Made by a program: the position numbers and the translations under genes. 64,000 bases of DNA from Tiliqua scincoides (Eukaryota > Chordata > Lepidosauria > Squamata > Scincidae): positions 31,296,348 to 31,360,347 of the forward strand of contig NC_089821.1 in the NCBI RefSeq assembly GCF_035046505.1. Direction: 5' to 3'. The notes beneath the pieces were generated by a model. It ran no database searches. It worked only from the letters and a program-made list of their open reading frames with translations, and was not told where the DNA came from. Shown here in pieces: positions 10,097-20,498 of the stretch (position 1 is its first letter; the number at the start of each line of letters is the position of its first letter).

Positions 10097-11170
10097 TATT
10101 GCCCTCACCTTTACCACGATCAACCACTTCCTGCCCACAGCCCTAATCCCTGACCTAACCCTTCCCTTCTCTGCCCCGTTTTACTCTCTCCCCATCCACC
10201 TGCCATCCAATTTACTGGTACCAGGGGAGGCAAATAAGCTGTGGCCTGACAGTCAGCACTCCCTGTTTCCATCAGTGGCTCAGCTGCACATGACAATGTA
10301 CTACATTTTGTGATGCCACAAATCACCCTTTGCTACCAGAACTCTCATGCTGTCCCTTTAAATGAAACCAGCACTTCCAGGTTTCACTACAGCATGTAAT
10401 AAGCATGGTAAGGGTTTTGGTTTAGCACACAAGCAGCAGACCCAAGACAGCATTAGACAACATTCTAGGTCACATTGCCCCTGAACATGGCCATTTAAGA
10501 GTTAAAACTTAGAGCCTGCTATTATAGAATGGAACTAGAGTCCACCCTTAGACTTTTCTTTCTTGTTCCTTTTAGTTTCTTTTTTAATTGTGTTCTGCCC
10601 TACAATACAGAAGCATGCTTGTTTGATGGCAATAAACCAAGACTTGGGCTGCAATCCCTATATGCACTTTCCTGGGAGTAAGCCCCATTGGAGACAATGG
10701 GACACCTGAGTAGACATGCATCTACTTGCCCTGTGAGAGCTGTTTCTTCTGGAACATAGGACCCTATCCAAAAATGATGTCATGAAGGATTACCCATTAC
10801 TTATTTATATTACCTGATAAGTACTCTGCAAGCATAAAGACAGAGCATCTGCTCCACTCAATACGTCTTCTAACAGGGCTACCCTTCAATAAACATGTAT
10901 GAGAAACAATGGGTATCATAGGAAAGATATATAGCAACGTCTTGGCAATGGCATGGCTACATGGAAGGAAGATGGGGCTTCTGTATCTCTGTGCATTGAG
11001 GTGATGTGCATTCAGAGTTTAATTTTTCATTATTGTGGTGATCTGGGCCCTTTTCCAGTCTGGCTTCCAGCCTCATTTTGAGATTGAAATGGCATAGATT
11101 GCCCTGGCAAATGATTTTCACCTGAAAGGTAAGAAGTGTGACACTGTTGATTGTCCTGAACCTTTGGCAG
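10097..11170. other. Intergenic DNA, no gene recognised
   Basis: Only short overlapping frames. One R1 copy (10647-10733) is embedded. Confidence 0.5.
10647..10733 (+). repeat. R1 dispersed repeat, copy 7
   Basis: gggctgcaatccctatatgc, then cctgggagtaagccccattg, then gagtagacatgcat. Confidence 0.85.
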
Positions 11171-11176
11171 CAACTG

Positions 11177-11343
11177 TTACCCTGCATATGCCTGATCTTA
11201 TCTGATCTCGGAAGCTAAGCAGGGTTAGGCCTAGTTAGTACTTGGATGGGAGACTGCCTGGGAATACCTGGGTGTTGTAAGCTTATACCATAAGCCTTGT
11301 AGGTGTTGTAGGCTTATACCATAGTCTTTCAAGTTTGCCAACC
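11177..11343 (+). repeat. 5S rRNA-derived SINE with LINE-B tail
   Basis: 11177-11285 follows vertebrate 5S rRNA from roughly nucleotide 17 to its end: tctgatctcggaagctaagc (box A region), then acttggatgggagac and cctgggaatacc (intermediate element and box C), with scattered differences. A ~30-bp duplication of the 5S end follows. The last ~25 bp (taccatagtctttc, then tttgccaacc) match the 3' end of LINE-B. The 5' end of 5S is missing and the homology is imperfect, so this is a retroposed SINE, not a working 5S gene. Confidence 0.85.
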
Positions 11344-11516
11344 ATTTGCAGTACTATCAGCCTCAACACCTTTCTGGACTACAAGGCCAGAAGTTATAAT
11401 TTTTCACTGAATCAGTCCTATCTAGTAGTCACCTTCCTGAAGACAGAAATTATGGCTGTCAACTACAAGAATTTTCCAAAATGATGTTCTAATTTGGTCC
11501 CCTCTGTTATTTAACA

Positions 11517-11827
11517 CAGCAGTCTTCAACCTTTTTCATGACATGACTCCAATCAATCAATTATACAATCTATCAGTTTAGACTGGGGAGCCACCATCGA
11601 TCCTGCCCCCCTCTTGGGACCCTATCCACCCATCCCCGCCCATGTTACACCCTCCCAGGATGGGACCCAATCTCGTGGTATCTGAAGGGGTACACCAGAT
11701 GTCGCCCCCTTTACCTGGTGGTGCTCTAGTCCAGTGGTCTTCAAGCTTTTTCATTCCCATAAATTGCCATAACCTCAAAACTGAGGCTTCATGATCCCAC
11801 TGCGGTCTCAAATGTTGTAGAATTCTA
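11517..11827. mobile_element. hAT-type composite MITE, copy 1 (decayed right end)
   Basis: The left end is cagcagtcttcaacc. A second copy of the left terminus (cagtggtcttcaagc) begins inside at 11732, after cctggtggtgctctagtc. The same internal junction occurs at 23736 and 50339. The right end is decayed and no clear target duplication is seen. Confidence 0.75.
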
Positions 11828-11829
11828 TT

Positions 11830-12340
11830 TTTTTTTTAAACTGGGATAAGCCATCTGTGGTTAGGTGTGCAGTGTAATCAGTATACCAATGAATTCTCTA
11901 ATTCTACTGATCCTGATGACAGGAGATCCAACTGAGGTGATTTGTCTGTTCTGATGGGAGCATTCCCTTTAAAAAATCATGCATTTTAGAAGTATGCTTG
12001 GAATTGTATCTGACCTTTGAAATTCAGGTAGCTTGCATTGTCAGGAATGCCTTTTACCAGCTTCAATTGATTCACCAACTTCTCTCTTGGGCAGGATTGA
12101 CCTGGCCACTGTTGAACAAGGTTCTGCGACCTCTTAACTGGGTTACTTTAAAATGCTGTACATGTGGCCGCCTCTGAAGGGTTCAAAATAAAATGACACA
12201 GATTAACAAGGGTATAGAAGAATGCTCCCATTAATATGCACTTTAAAAATGGGAAGAAAATAATCATTTATCTATGTACACAAAGAGGCAATAGAAATAG
12301 TTTAAATGTTAAGTATGTAAAAGTGACCAAGACCAAGTGA
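11830..12340. other. Intergenic DNA, no gene recognised
   Basis: No repeat or gene recognised; A/T-rich. Confidence 0.5.
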
Positions 12341-12344
12341 CTTG

Positions 12345-12855
12345 TTGGGCAGCACGATCTTAACTTGCTCTGGAACGGGGAGGCTGGCAGGCCTGCCCCG
12401 TATCCAGTGCAAGCTTGTGGCTGAAGGAGGCTCAGCCCAGGGCAAGGGGAACTGCTTCCCCTTATGCCGGGGAGAGCCGCTGCAGCCCCAATGGAGCTAC
12501 TCAGATCTGCGCCACCTAAAGTGGTGGCACAGATCTGAGCAGCTCTGGGCTGCCCAGGAACAGGGTTAGGATTCAGCATAAGTGACAGATCCTGGCCCCG
12601 TCCCCTGCTTCCTCCTCCCCACCCTCCCCACATCCCTCCAGATGCCCACGCCAGCCAAGCTCGGCCGGTGCAGACTTAACCTGTTCCGTTGCCGCAGAGG
12701 CTGGATCTGACCTCTGGACCAGCACACCTCCATACACTGGTGCAGCTGGCTTCAGAGGAGGCATAAATGTGCTTTACAGCATGTTTGCAATTATCCCGGG
12801 CTGGTACAAGGGATTTCCACTGGCCCAGTGCAATCTTAGGATTGCCCTCTTAATT
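12345..12855. repeat. GC-rich segment, probable interspersed repeat
   Basis: A ~500-bp GC-rich block in A/T-rich surroundings. Its edges are loosely inverse (gcacgatcttaac on the left, tgcaatcttaggattgccc on the right). No promoter context or splice sites mark it as an exon. I infer a transposon-derived repeat; no second copy in the window supports this. Confidence 0.4.
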
Positions 12856-12941
12856 CAATTAGTAACTAAGATAATAGAATCTGGAATTCTTAATATTCTA
12901 GACTAGAACATTGAATCTGCCTGTGATCGATTGATCGGTCC

Positions 12942-12962
12942 GTCCCTCCCTCCCTCCCTCCC
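12942..12962. repeat. (TCCC)n simple repeat
   Basis: Short tandem tccc units. Confidence 0.85.
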
Positions 12963-12964
12963 AA

Positions 12965-13165
12965 CCACATTTTTATACCACCCTTCCTCATGAGCTCAGG
13001 GTGGTATACATAGTTCCTTCCCCTCTTTTGTCCTCACAACAACCCTGTGAGGTAGGTGAGGCTGAGAGACAGTGACTGTCCCAAGATCACCCAGGAAGCT
13101 TCATGGCTGAGCAGGAATTCGAACCTGGTTCAGTCCAACCAGTACACCATCCTGGCTATGGATAT
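12965..13165 (-). repeat. tRNA-derived MIR/CORE-type SINE
   Basis: Read on the - strand: an A-box-like tggtgtactggtt, the B box ggttcgaattc, then the CORE text gggtgatcttggga and cacctacctcacagggttg, ending in a LINE-like ccaccctgagctcatg tail. This is the fullest copy of this SINE type in the window. Confidence 0.8.
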
Positions 13166-13224
13166 GAGGATGAGACTGTGAACCAGGAAATTCCTGGCCT
13201 AATATCACTTCTTCCATGTACCAA

Positions 13225-13395
13225 TGAGGTCGCCTTAAGCAAGCTACTATCCTCAGCCTCCACTTTGCCCCGCTTGCACCATCCCAGCACATAGAGAGCT
13301 GTCATATGGGGAATCTATTACTGGCTTACTTTACAGCGTTGTAAGGATTAATGAGATACATGTACATGAAGCACTTTGAACCCTCAAAAAGCATG
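13225..13395 (+). repeat. MIR-like SINE, older copy
   Basis: aatgaggtcgccttaagcaa, then tcctcagcctcca, then gttgtaaggattaatgagat and gaagcactttgaacc follow the MIR order of CORE and 3' region, with heavy divergence. Confidence 0.6.
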
Positions 13396-13708
13396 CTGGA
13401 TACTATCTTCTTATACCAATTCCATCAGAGAGGAATTCCTAATACTTTTCAATGTGAGTCCTGCCCCCAATACATCATAGCTGCTGTCCGGCTCTCCTGA
13501 AATCCTCAGGGCTGTGTTTTGAAAGAAATACCACAAGATGGCACTGTCAAGATACGCAGGAGGACTGCTTCTCTGCTGACAATGTTCATATTCTACTCCA
13601 TCTCACCCCATCTCTTTTCATCAGAACTCTTCACAACACTGTGTTTTTAGCACTTTTCTGTCTGTAAGACCCAAATGTATGGTGTATATGGTATGATATT
13701 CTGTATGC

Positions 13709-14427
13709 TTGGGTTCATTAGAAAAGGTATTAAGAACAAAACGGCTAATATTATAATGCCGTTGTACAAATCGATGGTAAGGACACACTTGGAGTATTGT
13801 GTCCAGTTCTGGTTGCCGCATCTCAAAAAGGCTATAGTGGAAATGGAAAAGGTGCAAAAGAGGGCAACTAAGATGATTGCAGGGCTGGGGCACCTTCCTT
13901 ATGAGGAAAGGCTCTGACGTTTGGGGCTCTTCAGCCTAGAAAAGAGGTGCCTGAGGGGGGACATGATTGAGACACAAAATTACGCACGGGATGGACAGAG
14001 TGGATAGAGAGATGCTCTTTACACTCTCACATAACACCAGAACCAGGGGACATCCACTCAAATTGAGTGTTGGGAGAGTTAAGACAAAAGAAAATATTTC
14101 TTTACTCAGCGTGTGGTTGGTCTGTGGAACTCCTTGCCACAGGATGTGGTGATGGCATCTGGCCTGGACGCCTTTAAAAGGGGATTGGACAAGTTTCTGG
14201 AGGAAAAATCCATTACGGGTTACAAGCCATGATGTGTATGTGCAACCTCCTCATTTTAGAAATGGGCTATGTCAGAATGCCAGATGCAAGGGAGGGCAAC
14301 AGGATGCAGGTCTCTTGTTATCTGGTGAGCTCCCTGGGGCATTTGGTGGGCCGCTGTGAGATACAGGAAGCTGGACTCGATGGGCCTATGGCCTGATCCA
14401 GTGGGGCTGTTCTTATGTTATTATGTG
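13709..14427 (+). mobile_element. CR1-like LINE 3' end, 5'-truncated
   Basis: Encodes the end of a jockey/CR1-type reverse transcriptase protein: LYKSMVRTHLEYCVQFWLP, RATKMIAGLGHLPYEERL, then (other frames) a LWNSLPQDVV-like C-terminus near 14110-14220. The frame is broken, so it is a dead copy. The 3' UTR runs to cttatgttattatg. Five loci of this family lie in the window (here, 17985-18477, 18763-19664, 28640-30010 and 63690-64000), all on the + strand. Confidence 0.88.
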
Positions 14428-14429
14428 AA

Positions 14430-15428
14430 CCTTTAGGTCACCTAATCTAACTTCTAACCTGCAACTACTATAGCATCCCTCACAGGTGGCCATCCCTGTA
14501 ATAAGAGACGTGCACTGGGGCCATATCAAGCGATGGAACCCTGCCAATGAATTGCTGTTTATTTGACATGAGAGTTATAGGAAGCCCATAAACTAATAAA
14601 GAGTGTTTACCTGCAGGGTTGCTGGGGACTTTCTAAATGGACAGACAGCATCTCCCAGTGAGCATCTAGCAACTCTTTGTTCCTGACACCATATTAATAA
14701 TATTGAAGGAAATGAGAGTCAAGATGGGCCTCATCCAGGTTATGCAGAGCATGTGGCTGATAAGAATTTATATGATTATCCAACACTCTTTCCAGCCCAA
14801 AAGTGACTTAGGTGACTTTTTCCCCCCAGAGGTCTTCAGTTGAGAAAAAGCAACAAGCTCAGTGCAAGATAGACTAAGGCTGCAATCCTATCCACACTTT
14901 CCTGAGAGTAAGCCCCATTGAACAAAATAGGACTTACTTCTGAGTAGACCTGGTTAGGCTTGTGCCCTGAGACATTTGCTGGGACATAAGTCAATGTCTA
15001 GGTCGTCATCCTTCCCATGAGCTGCCTTAGAGCTCATGTGGCCCAATCCCACTGGGTAAATCCATAGAGTGTTCCACCAATGGAGACTGCCTTATGGCAA
15101 TCATAAAATAGTCTGTGTCAGTTCACAGAGCTGCATGCTGCTGGAGCGCAGGTGAGGAGGCCACAGCAGCCCTGCATATAGAGATGCCTCATAGAAGACC
15201 CACTGACCCAGGTAAGCAAGGGGAGGAGGAGGGACAAGGTAAGGGATGGCGGAATGGGACAGTGGTGGGGAGGAGGGCAGATTGGGTCCGGGAAGATTGC
15301 TGGTTTGGCGGCAGCTGCGTACACCAAATTCAAACCCCTTCCTAGACCCAGTCTTAACCAACACCCAAAGCTTCAAATGGAGATCACTACAGGGAAGGAA
15401 GATTCTACTTGTTCGGAGACCTGGGTTG
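14430..15428. other. Intergenic DNA
   Basis: No gene recognised. Contains an R1 copy (14878-14966). Overlapping frames at 15101-15443 occupy both strands of a G/C-rich stretch and show no domain. Confidence 0.5.
14878..14966 (+). repeat. R1 dispersed repeat, copy 8
   Basis: ggctgcaatcctatccacac, then gagtaagccccattgaac, then cttctgagtagacc. Confidence 0.85.
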
Positions 15429-17022
15429 CAGTTGCATAGCTAAGGGGGTGTAGGAAGTAGCAATTGCACTGGGCAACAAGCTTTAAGGGGGAAACAATCT
15501 GAGCTTGACACTAGAGGCCAAAATCGTGAAAACCTTGGTATTTGTGAATAATACCATCATGTTATATACCATTCTATGTGAAATTTAATGCAGAAGGCAA
15601 TGAAACAAACCATGTCAAAATATCTTTATTCTATCAGAAGTTATAGTCAAATAACCGGAAAATAAAAACACAACTGCATTATGTAACAACAAGTGGATTT
15701 CTTTAACTCAAAACTGATCTATGAGACTGATTGTTCTGAGAATTAGATATATGTAGCCCTGTTATGATACTGGTCTCTTCTTTTCAGTTCTTTTCCCAAT
15801 TACCTCAAACACCAAAATTTGCCTGTTTCACACAATGAATTGGTGTTTTCCATGGCCAAGAGTTTAATACCCAATCCAACACATTTCAAGCTAATGTCTA
15901 CCAGCACAGACAGGATTTCTAGATCGAGACTTTAGTTTCAGTCTCCTCATTGGCTTGCAGTCAACTGATGCTCTGTCCATGATATTCAAAGTCAATGGAC
16001 ACAGCAATGATACTGAAGGCACAATCTTAACCAACTTTCCAGCACTGAGGTAAAGGCAATGCAGCTCTGAGGTAAAGGAACAAAAACATTATTTTACCTT
16101 GCGGAGGCCTCTGTGACCAGGAGTGTGACTAATTAAAACCCTGGTTAAGAGGTTATTATAGTGTTGTTGGCATCCTTCAGTCTCGGAAGACTATGGTATC
16201 GCGCTCTGAATGGTGGTTCTGGAACAGAGTGTCCTCTCCAGTGCACGAAGCCTGGGTAAAGTAGGTATGGAGGATAGACTGTTTCCCATGCAGCAAATCC
16301 CCCCCCCCATGTTGCTGAAATTGTCCAATGGAAAGGCAGAGGCCAATACGGTTGGTTCCAGCGGCGTCGCAGGAGTTGCCAGAACGTGTTCATGTTCAGA
16401 ACGTGTTCATGTTCAGCCATGAACTGTCTCAGGGACTCCGGCTCTGGATTTTGCCTCGAGGTTGACTCCTGAAGCCTTTTCCATAACTGGATGTAGCCAC
16501 AAGGCAGTGGAGGTTTGGGATCAGAGTTTTCCTTCTCTCAGATGAGCTGCCTTCCCAGGCTGATGAGTCCCATCTACCCGGTGGCTGTTTAGTCGCCTCT
16601 TATGACAAGTACAGCCAAACTGAGGGCCTATTCTTATCCCCAGCCCCCAGGGGAAAGCCCCCAGCTTTCTTATCCCCAGCTTTCTTATCCCCAGCCCCCA
16701 GAGGTTATTATAAGTGGCAATGGAAAACACCAACTCATTTCGCCTTCCTGCATTTGCCTCCATTTTGCTCCCCCTGATCCAAAATGGCTCTGAAAGGTAG
16801 GTGCTGCTGGCAAGGTGCGTTTAGGTGCCTTCAAAACTTAGTGCTTCCACCCCCTCTAGCTGTGCCACTGGACCCATCTAATGTCCAATCTAATTTGCCT
16901 CCATTATGCTTCCTCTGCTTGGAATGGCTCCAAAGAGGAGGAGGGGGGCCTGCTCACACGGCATGCTCAGGCACCTGCAAAACGTAGTGCTTTGCACCCC
17001 CTCTAGCTATGCCACCAGTGCT
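15429..17022. mobile_element. hAT-like DNA element with LINE-tail element inserted
   Basis: The left terminus cagttgcatagctaaggggg is inverse to caccccctctagctgtgcca near 16870. A second version of that right end follows at 16890-17022 (ending ctatgccaccag), so the right terminus is duplicated in tandem. No convincing target duplication is seen. The retroelement at 16161-16699 interrupts it. A fragment of its left ~105 bp lies inverted at 61733-61833. Confidence 0.6.
16161..16699 (-). mobile_element. Non-autonomous retroelement sharing the LINE-B tail, copy 2
   Basis: Inverted copy of the unit at 5955-6421. Its 3' tail is at the low-coordinate end (ggcatccttcagtctcggaa) and its head is at 16540-16699. 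The head carries about three partial tandem repeats of gggggctggggataagaa. A perfect 13-bp target duplication, agaggttattata, flanks it at 16148-16160 and 16700-16712, so both ends are defined and the insertion is fairly recent. Confidence 0.9.
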
Positions 17023-17480
17023 CATTTCGAGCCCTAATCACATGCAACAGGGAGAGCTGGATGGGAGAAGAGGATGCACTTAATGCTACAGCCGCGTTTC
17101 TAAAAACTGTGGGTCGCAAGCCCATTACAGGTGGGTCCCTGAAATATTTCTGAGTAAGCGTGCATAGGATTGGGCTCTAAGGCTGCAATGCTATCATTTA
17201 CCTAGGAGTAAGCCCCATTGACTATAATGGGACTTACTTCTGAGTAGACAAGCATAGGATTGTGCTCTCAGGCTGCAGTCCTCTCACTTACCTGGGAGTA
17301 AGCCCCATTGACTATAATGGGACCTACTTCTGAGTAGACACATGCATAGGGATTGGGCCCTTATTCTGTGAAACACTTTTTTCTTTGTACAATTTTTATT
17401 GCAAAAGAAAGAAAAAAAGTCCCGTCCCCTCCAAAAAAGACCTGCCAAGCAGTTCATGCTCCCCCCCAAGAGACCAGAAG
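17023..17480. other. Repeat-rich DNA just upstream of the TRAF6 CpG island
   Basis: Holds a hAT-end fragment (about 17089-17140, cagccgcgtttctaaaaact) and an array of R1 repeats (17151-17360). No gene is seen. Confidence 0.55.
17151..17360 (+). repeat. R1 repeat array: one tail plus two tandem copies
   Basis: A partial tail (17151-17177) is followed by two full units (17181-17269 and 17270-17360), both with ctataatggga and cttctgagtagaca. It lies within 200 bp of the TRAF6 CpG island. Confidence 0.88.
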
Positions 17481-17489
17481 ACCCAGGAG

Positions 17490-17850
17490 GTGGCTGGAGG
17501 GGAGAGCGCAGGGCTGCACTTCCTCCGCCTGGACGCCCGGTGGCGCTACCGCGCTGTTTGCAGCAGCGCCACCACCTCAGGAAGGGAGCCGAAAGTGGGG
17601 CTCTCCCTCCTACGCAGCTTCCGGTTTCGCTGCGCCGCTGACGGAGGCGGAAATTCCGGTGCTGGGCGCGCGCGGTGGTGCCTCCCCCTGCGTGTCCCTC
17701 GTCCGCACCCGTCGATGAGGCGCCGCTGAGACGTGACAGTCGGGCGGAGGTAAGCGCGGGCTTCCCCCCTCCGGGGTGGCAGCGAGCGGGTGGGGCTGCG
17801 GAGGGGCCACCTGGGGCCGCCCTGGCCTGTCCTCAGCCCAGCCCAGCGCC
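17490..17850 (+). promoter_or_regulatory. TRAF6: CpG island, probable TRAF6 promoter and exon 1
   Basis: A G+C-rich, CpG-dense block stands out sharply from the A/T-rich flanks. It contains the splice donor at 17,749/17,750 and lies 14.8 kb upstream of the TRAF6 start codon on the same strand, as expected for a housekeeping-type promoter with a non-coding first exon. No TATA box is evident. The start site cannot be placed from the sequence alone. Confidence 0.7.
17640..17749 (+). other. TRAF6: Probable TRAF6 non-coding exon 1 (5' limit unknown)
   Basis: Ends with cgggcggag followed by the strong donor gtaagc at 17,750. TRAF6 coding begins after a 28-nt leader in the next exon (acceptor at 32,537), so an upstream 5' UTR exon is required. 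This is the only CpG island upstream with a good donor. The 5' boundary given is arbitrary. Confidence 0.6.
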
Positions 17851-17853
17851 TGT

Positions 17854-17925
17854 CTGCTCGGAAGTAAGTCCCACTGGGTCCCATGGGGCCTGCTCCCAGG
17901 CAAGTGTGGCTAGGAGGGCAGCCTC
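17854..17925 (-). repeat. R1 dispersed repeat, copy inverted
   Basis: ggaagtaagtcccactgggt, then ctcccaggcaagtgtggcta, then gggcagcct is the inverse of R1. It lies just 3' of TRAF6 exon 1. Confidence 0.75.
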
Positions 17926-17984
17926 AGCGCCTTCACCGGGCTGCCTTCAGACGTGACCTCCACACGTGTCGTGGCCAGGAGGGG

Positions 17985-18477
17985 GGGTTGCTCTCTTGAC
18001 CCAGCGTATGGTTACCCTGTGAACTCCCTGCCACAGGATGTGGGATGGCACCTGGCCTGGGAGCCTTCCAAAGGGGACTGGACAGGTTTCTGGGAGGAAA
18101 AGTCCATCATAGGTGCCAAGCCAGTGATGGGTATGTGCAGCCTCCTGGTTTTAGAAGTAGCGTGTGGTTAGCCTGTGGAATTCCCTGCCACAGTACGTGG
18201 TGATGATGTCTGGCCTGGGTGCCTTTAAAGAGGGAGTTGGTCAGATTTCTGGAGGAAAAGTCCATCACAGGTTACAAGCCAGGATGGGTATGTGCAACCT
18301 CTTGGTTTCAGAAGTGGGCTGCCCCAGAATGCCAGATGCGAGGGAGGGCACCAGGATGCAGTTCTCTTGTGGTCTTGTATGCTCCCTGAGGCATCCGATG
18401 GGCCACTGTGAGATGCAGGAAGCGGAACCAGATGGGCCTTTGGCTTGATCCAGCGGGGCTCTTCTTATGTTATGTTC
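17985..18477 (+). mobile_element. CR1-like LINE 3' end, internally duplicated
   Basis: Two consecutive partial copies: 17985-18158 and 18159-18477. Each has the ctccctgccacaggatgtgg-type C-terminal coding text, followed by ggtatgtgcaacctc-type 3' UTR. Only the second runs on to the family's end, tcttatgttatg. Confidence 0.82.
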
Positions 18478-18850
18478 AACCCTGTGTTCACTGCCCCCTT
18501 CTGAGGCACTGGAGTGCAGGCTAGTGGGAGGGTGTTTGAAGCACCGAGTGCTAGTATGCTTTGAGAGTGTCCTCTGTTTGGCTTCAGCCGTCAGGTTATC
18601 TCAGGAACTTTGCCTCCATCCAGACCCCACTGGGTTCCCTGCTGCCCTTATGGCTGAACGGTGTGTTCATGTGAACTGAGAGAGAGAGAGCACTTCTTTC
18701 TTTCTAGGGAAACATTTCTTAACCAGTGGTACTCGTACTCCGTGGAACTCAAAAACTTCCACAACTCTGGAACTCCTTGCCTCAGGATGCGGTGATGATG
18801 CCTGGCCTAGATGCCTTTAAAAAAGGGGGTTGGACAGATTTCTGGACTCG

Positions 18851-19266
18851 CAGTGTTTCTCAATCAGTGGTATGGGTACCATCAATGTAAAGTCTGGTGG
18901 TATTTGTGGGCGCCCCGGACACCTGCCACCCAGCAGCAAGGCCACCCAGAGACACGACTCAACAGACAGCAGTAGGAAGTTTTGTAAACAGAGCTCCAAA
19001 GTGTGCTTTTCAGCCTCCTGGACGCCTGTCACCTAATAGGAGGGCCGCCCAGGGATGCAACACAACAGACAGCCGTAGGAGGCTTGGTTTGATAGACAGA
19101 GCTCCAAAGCGTGCTTTTCGTGTGCTCAAAAAAGCCCTCCTGTCCACTCTGAGCTTCTTGCTAGTCACATATTTGGCCTCCCAACCCAGAAGTTATTTCT
19201 GGTGATAGTTCCAATGGGAAGGCCTTGTGAAGTGGTGCAGCAGGCAACAAATGTTGAGAACTGCTG
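18851..19266. mobile_element. hAT-type MITE inserted in CR1
   Basis: The left end is cagtgtttctcaatcagtgg; the right end is aatgttgagaactgctg. The flanks are CR1 sequence on both sides (tttctgga on the left, ttctgaag on the right), consistent with a worn 8-bp duplication. Relatives are at 19665-20023 and 34317-34637. Confidence 0.8.
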
Positions 19267-19317
19267 TTCTGAAGAAAAACTCCATCACAGGTTATAAGCC
19301 ATGATGGGTATGTGCAG

Positions 19318-19535
19318 TGTGAGATTGGCTGGTCGCTCTTCATGAGGGCCGGGTCGGCATTTTCTGTTATCTTTTGAATTGGCCTTGGACGGCAGTTTTC
19401 TTCACTTACCCCAGATTAGCTAGGAAGAGAAGGTGTGTTCAGTAGGTTTCATGTTTTAAAAACTGGTCACTTGTGTTTAATAAAGTAGCCCAAGCCTCAG
19501 GCTGACGTCTTCATTGGAGGGTGCGAAGGTCAACA
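19318..19535 (+). mobile_element. Short insertion, possibly a solo LTR
   Basis: A ~218-bp segment begins with tg, ends with ca and carries an AATAAA-type signal in its second half. It interrupts CR1 sequence. No coding parts and no clear target duplication are visible, so the LTR call is tentative. It is an old, fragmentary fossil. Confidence 0.35.
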
Positions 19536-19664
19536 GAATGCTTGATGCAGGGAAGTGGTAGTAGGATGCAAGGTGTTCTCAATGAGGCATCTGCTGGGCC
19601 ACTGTGAAATACAGGAAACTGGACTAGATGGGCCATGGGCCTGATCCAGCAAGACTCTTATGTA

Positions 19665-20023
19665 CCACCAGTGATACTTAAGGTGTTGTTCAGTGGTACA
19701 TGCAGAACCCCCAGACCACCACCACCTGGCAGTGAGGCCAGCAATGCAACAATGACAAGCATTTACCTGGGAGTAAGCCCTATTGACTATAATGGGACTT
19801 ACAGGGGAGGTTCAGCAAGCAAAGCTCTAGTGTGTGCTTTTAGTGTGCTAGAAAAAGCCCTCTCATCCACCCTGACCCTCTTACTTGTGTTTGTTGCATC
19901 ACATCTGACCTCCCAATCCAGAAGTAACTGGCAATGACATCATTGCCAGTTACTTCCAGCGGTACTCCCAATAGGTAGACTATATGAAGTGGTATGGTGG
20001 GGAGCAAACATTAAGTATCGCTA
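19665..20023. mobile_element. hAT-type MITE (same family as 34317-34637)
   Basis: Internal text ccagaccaccaccacctggc, then cctcccaatccagaagtaac, then acttccagcggtactcc parallels the copies at 18851-19266 and 34317-34637. The left terminus is missing; the right is worn (aacattaagtatcgcta). It contains an R1 fragment at 19759-19802. Confidence 0.7.
19759..19802 (+). repeat. R1 dispersed repeat fragment
   Basis: atttacctgggagtaagccc, then attgactataatgggact; only the core is present. Confidence 0.8.
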
Positions 20024-20031
20024 TTCTAGAG

Positions 20032-20498
20032 CAGGGGTGCCCAAACCCTGTCCCTGGGGCCACATGCGGCCCTCGAGGTCTCTCAATGTGGCCCTCAGGG
20101 AGCCCCCAGTCTCCAATGAGCCTCTGGCCCTCCAGAGAGTTGTTGGACCCCGCACTGGCCCGACGCAACTGCTCTCAGCATGAGGGCAACTGTTTGACCT
20201 CTCACATGAGCTGTGGGATGAGGGCTCCCACCACTGCTTGCTGTTTCATGTCTGTGATGCAGTAGCGGCAGCAAAGAAAAGGCCAGCCTTGCTTTGTGCA
20301 AGGCCTTTTATAAGCCTTGAGCTATTACAAGACTTTCATTCATTCATATAAGTTCCACCTCTAGTATATTAATTTCTGTAAACTTATGTAAATTTATTCA
20401 AATTTTAAATGTAAATTTATTCTTTTTTTTCCCCTGGCCCCCGACACAGAGTCAGAGAGATGATGTGGCCCACCTGCCACAAACTTTGGACACCCCTG
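20032..20498. mobile_element. hAT-type element, 467 bp, copy 1
   Basis: Ends caggggtgcccaaaccctg and ctttggacacccctg are inverted repeats. A perfect 8-bp duplication, ttctagag, lies at 20024-20031 and 20499-20506. The sister copy is at 61255-61707. No transposase is present. Confidence 0.92.

Larger units (their letters stand above)
18763..19664 (+). mobile_element. CR1-like LINE 3' end broken by two insertions
   Basis: LINE text at 18763-18850 (tggaactccttgcctcagga), 19267-19317 (ctccatcacaggttataagc) and 19536-19664 (actggactagatgggccatg) is collinear with the other copies. It is split by the hAT MITE at 18851-19266 and by the ~218-bp segment at 19318-19535. Confidence 0.8.

Noticed and set aside
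11177-11285. Functional 5S rRNA gene
   Set aside because: The 5' end is missing, substitutions occur in the stem regions, and a LINE-like tail follows; it is a SINE.
1-17480. RAG1 or RAG2 coding sequence, expected upstream by synteny
   Set aside because: Searched by eye for a long RAG-like frame; none is present, so these genes must lie outside the window.
17353-17956. Overlapping frames of 80-121 codons in the CpG island
   Set aside because: They occupy all frames on both strands, as expected from low stop density in GC-rich DNA; the region is better explained as promoter and non-coding exon 1.
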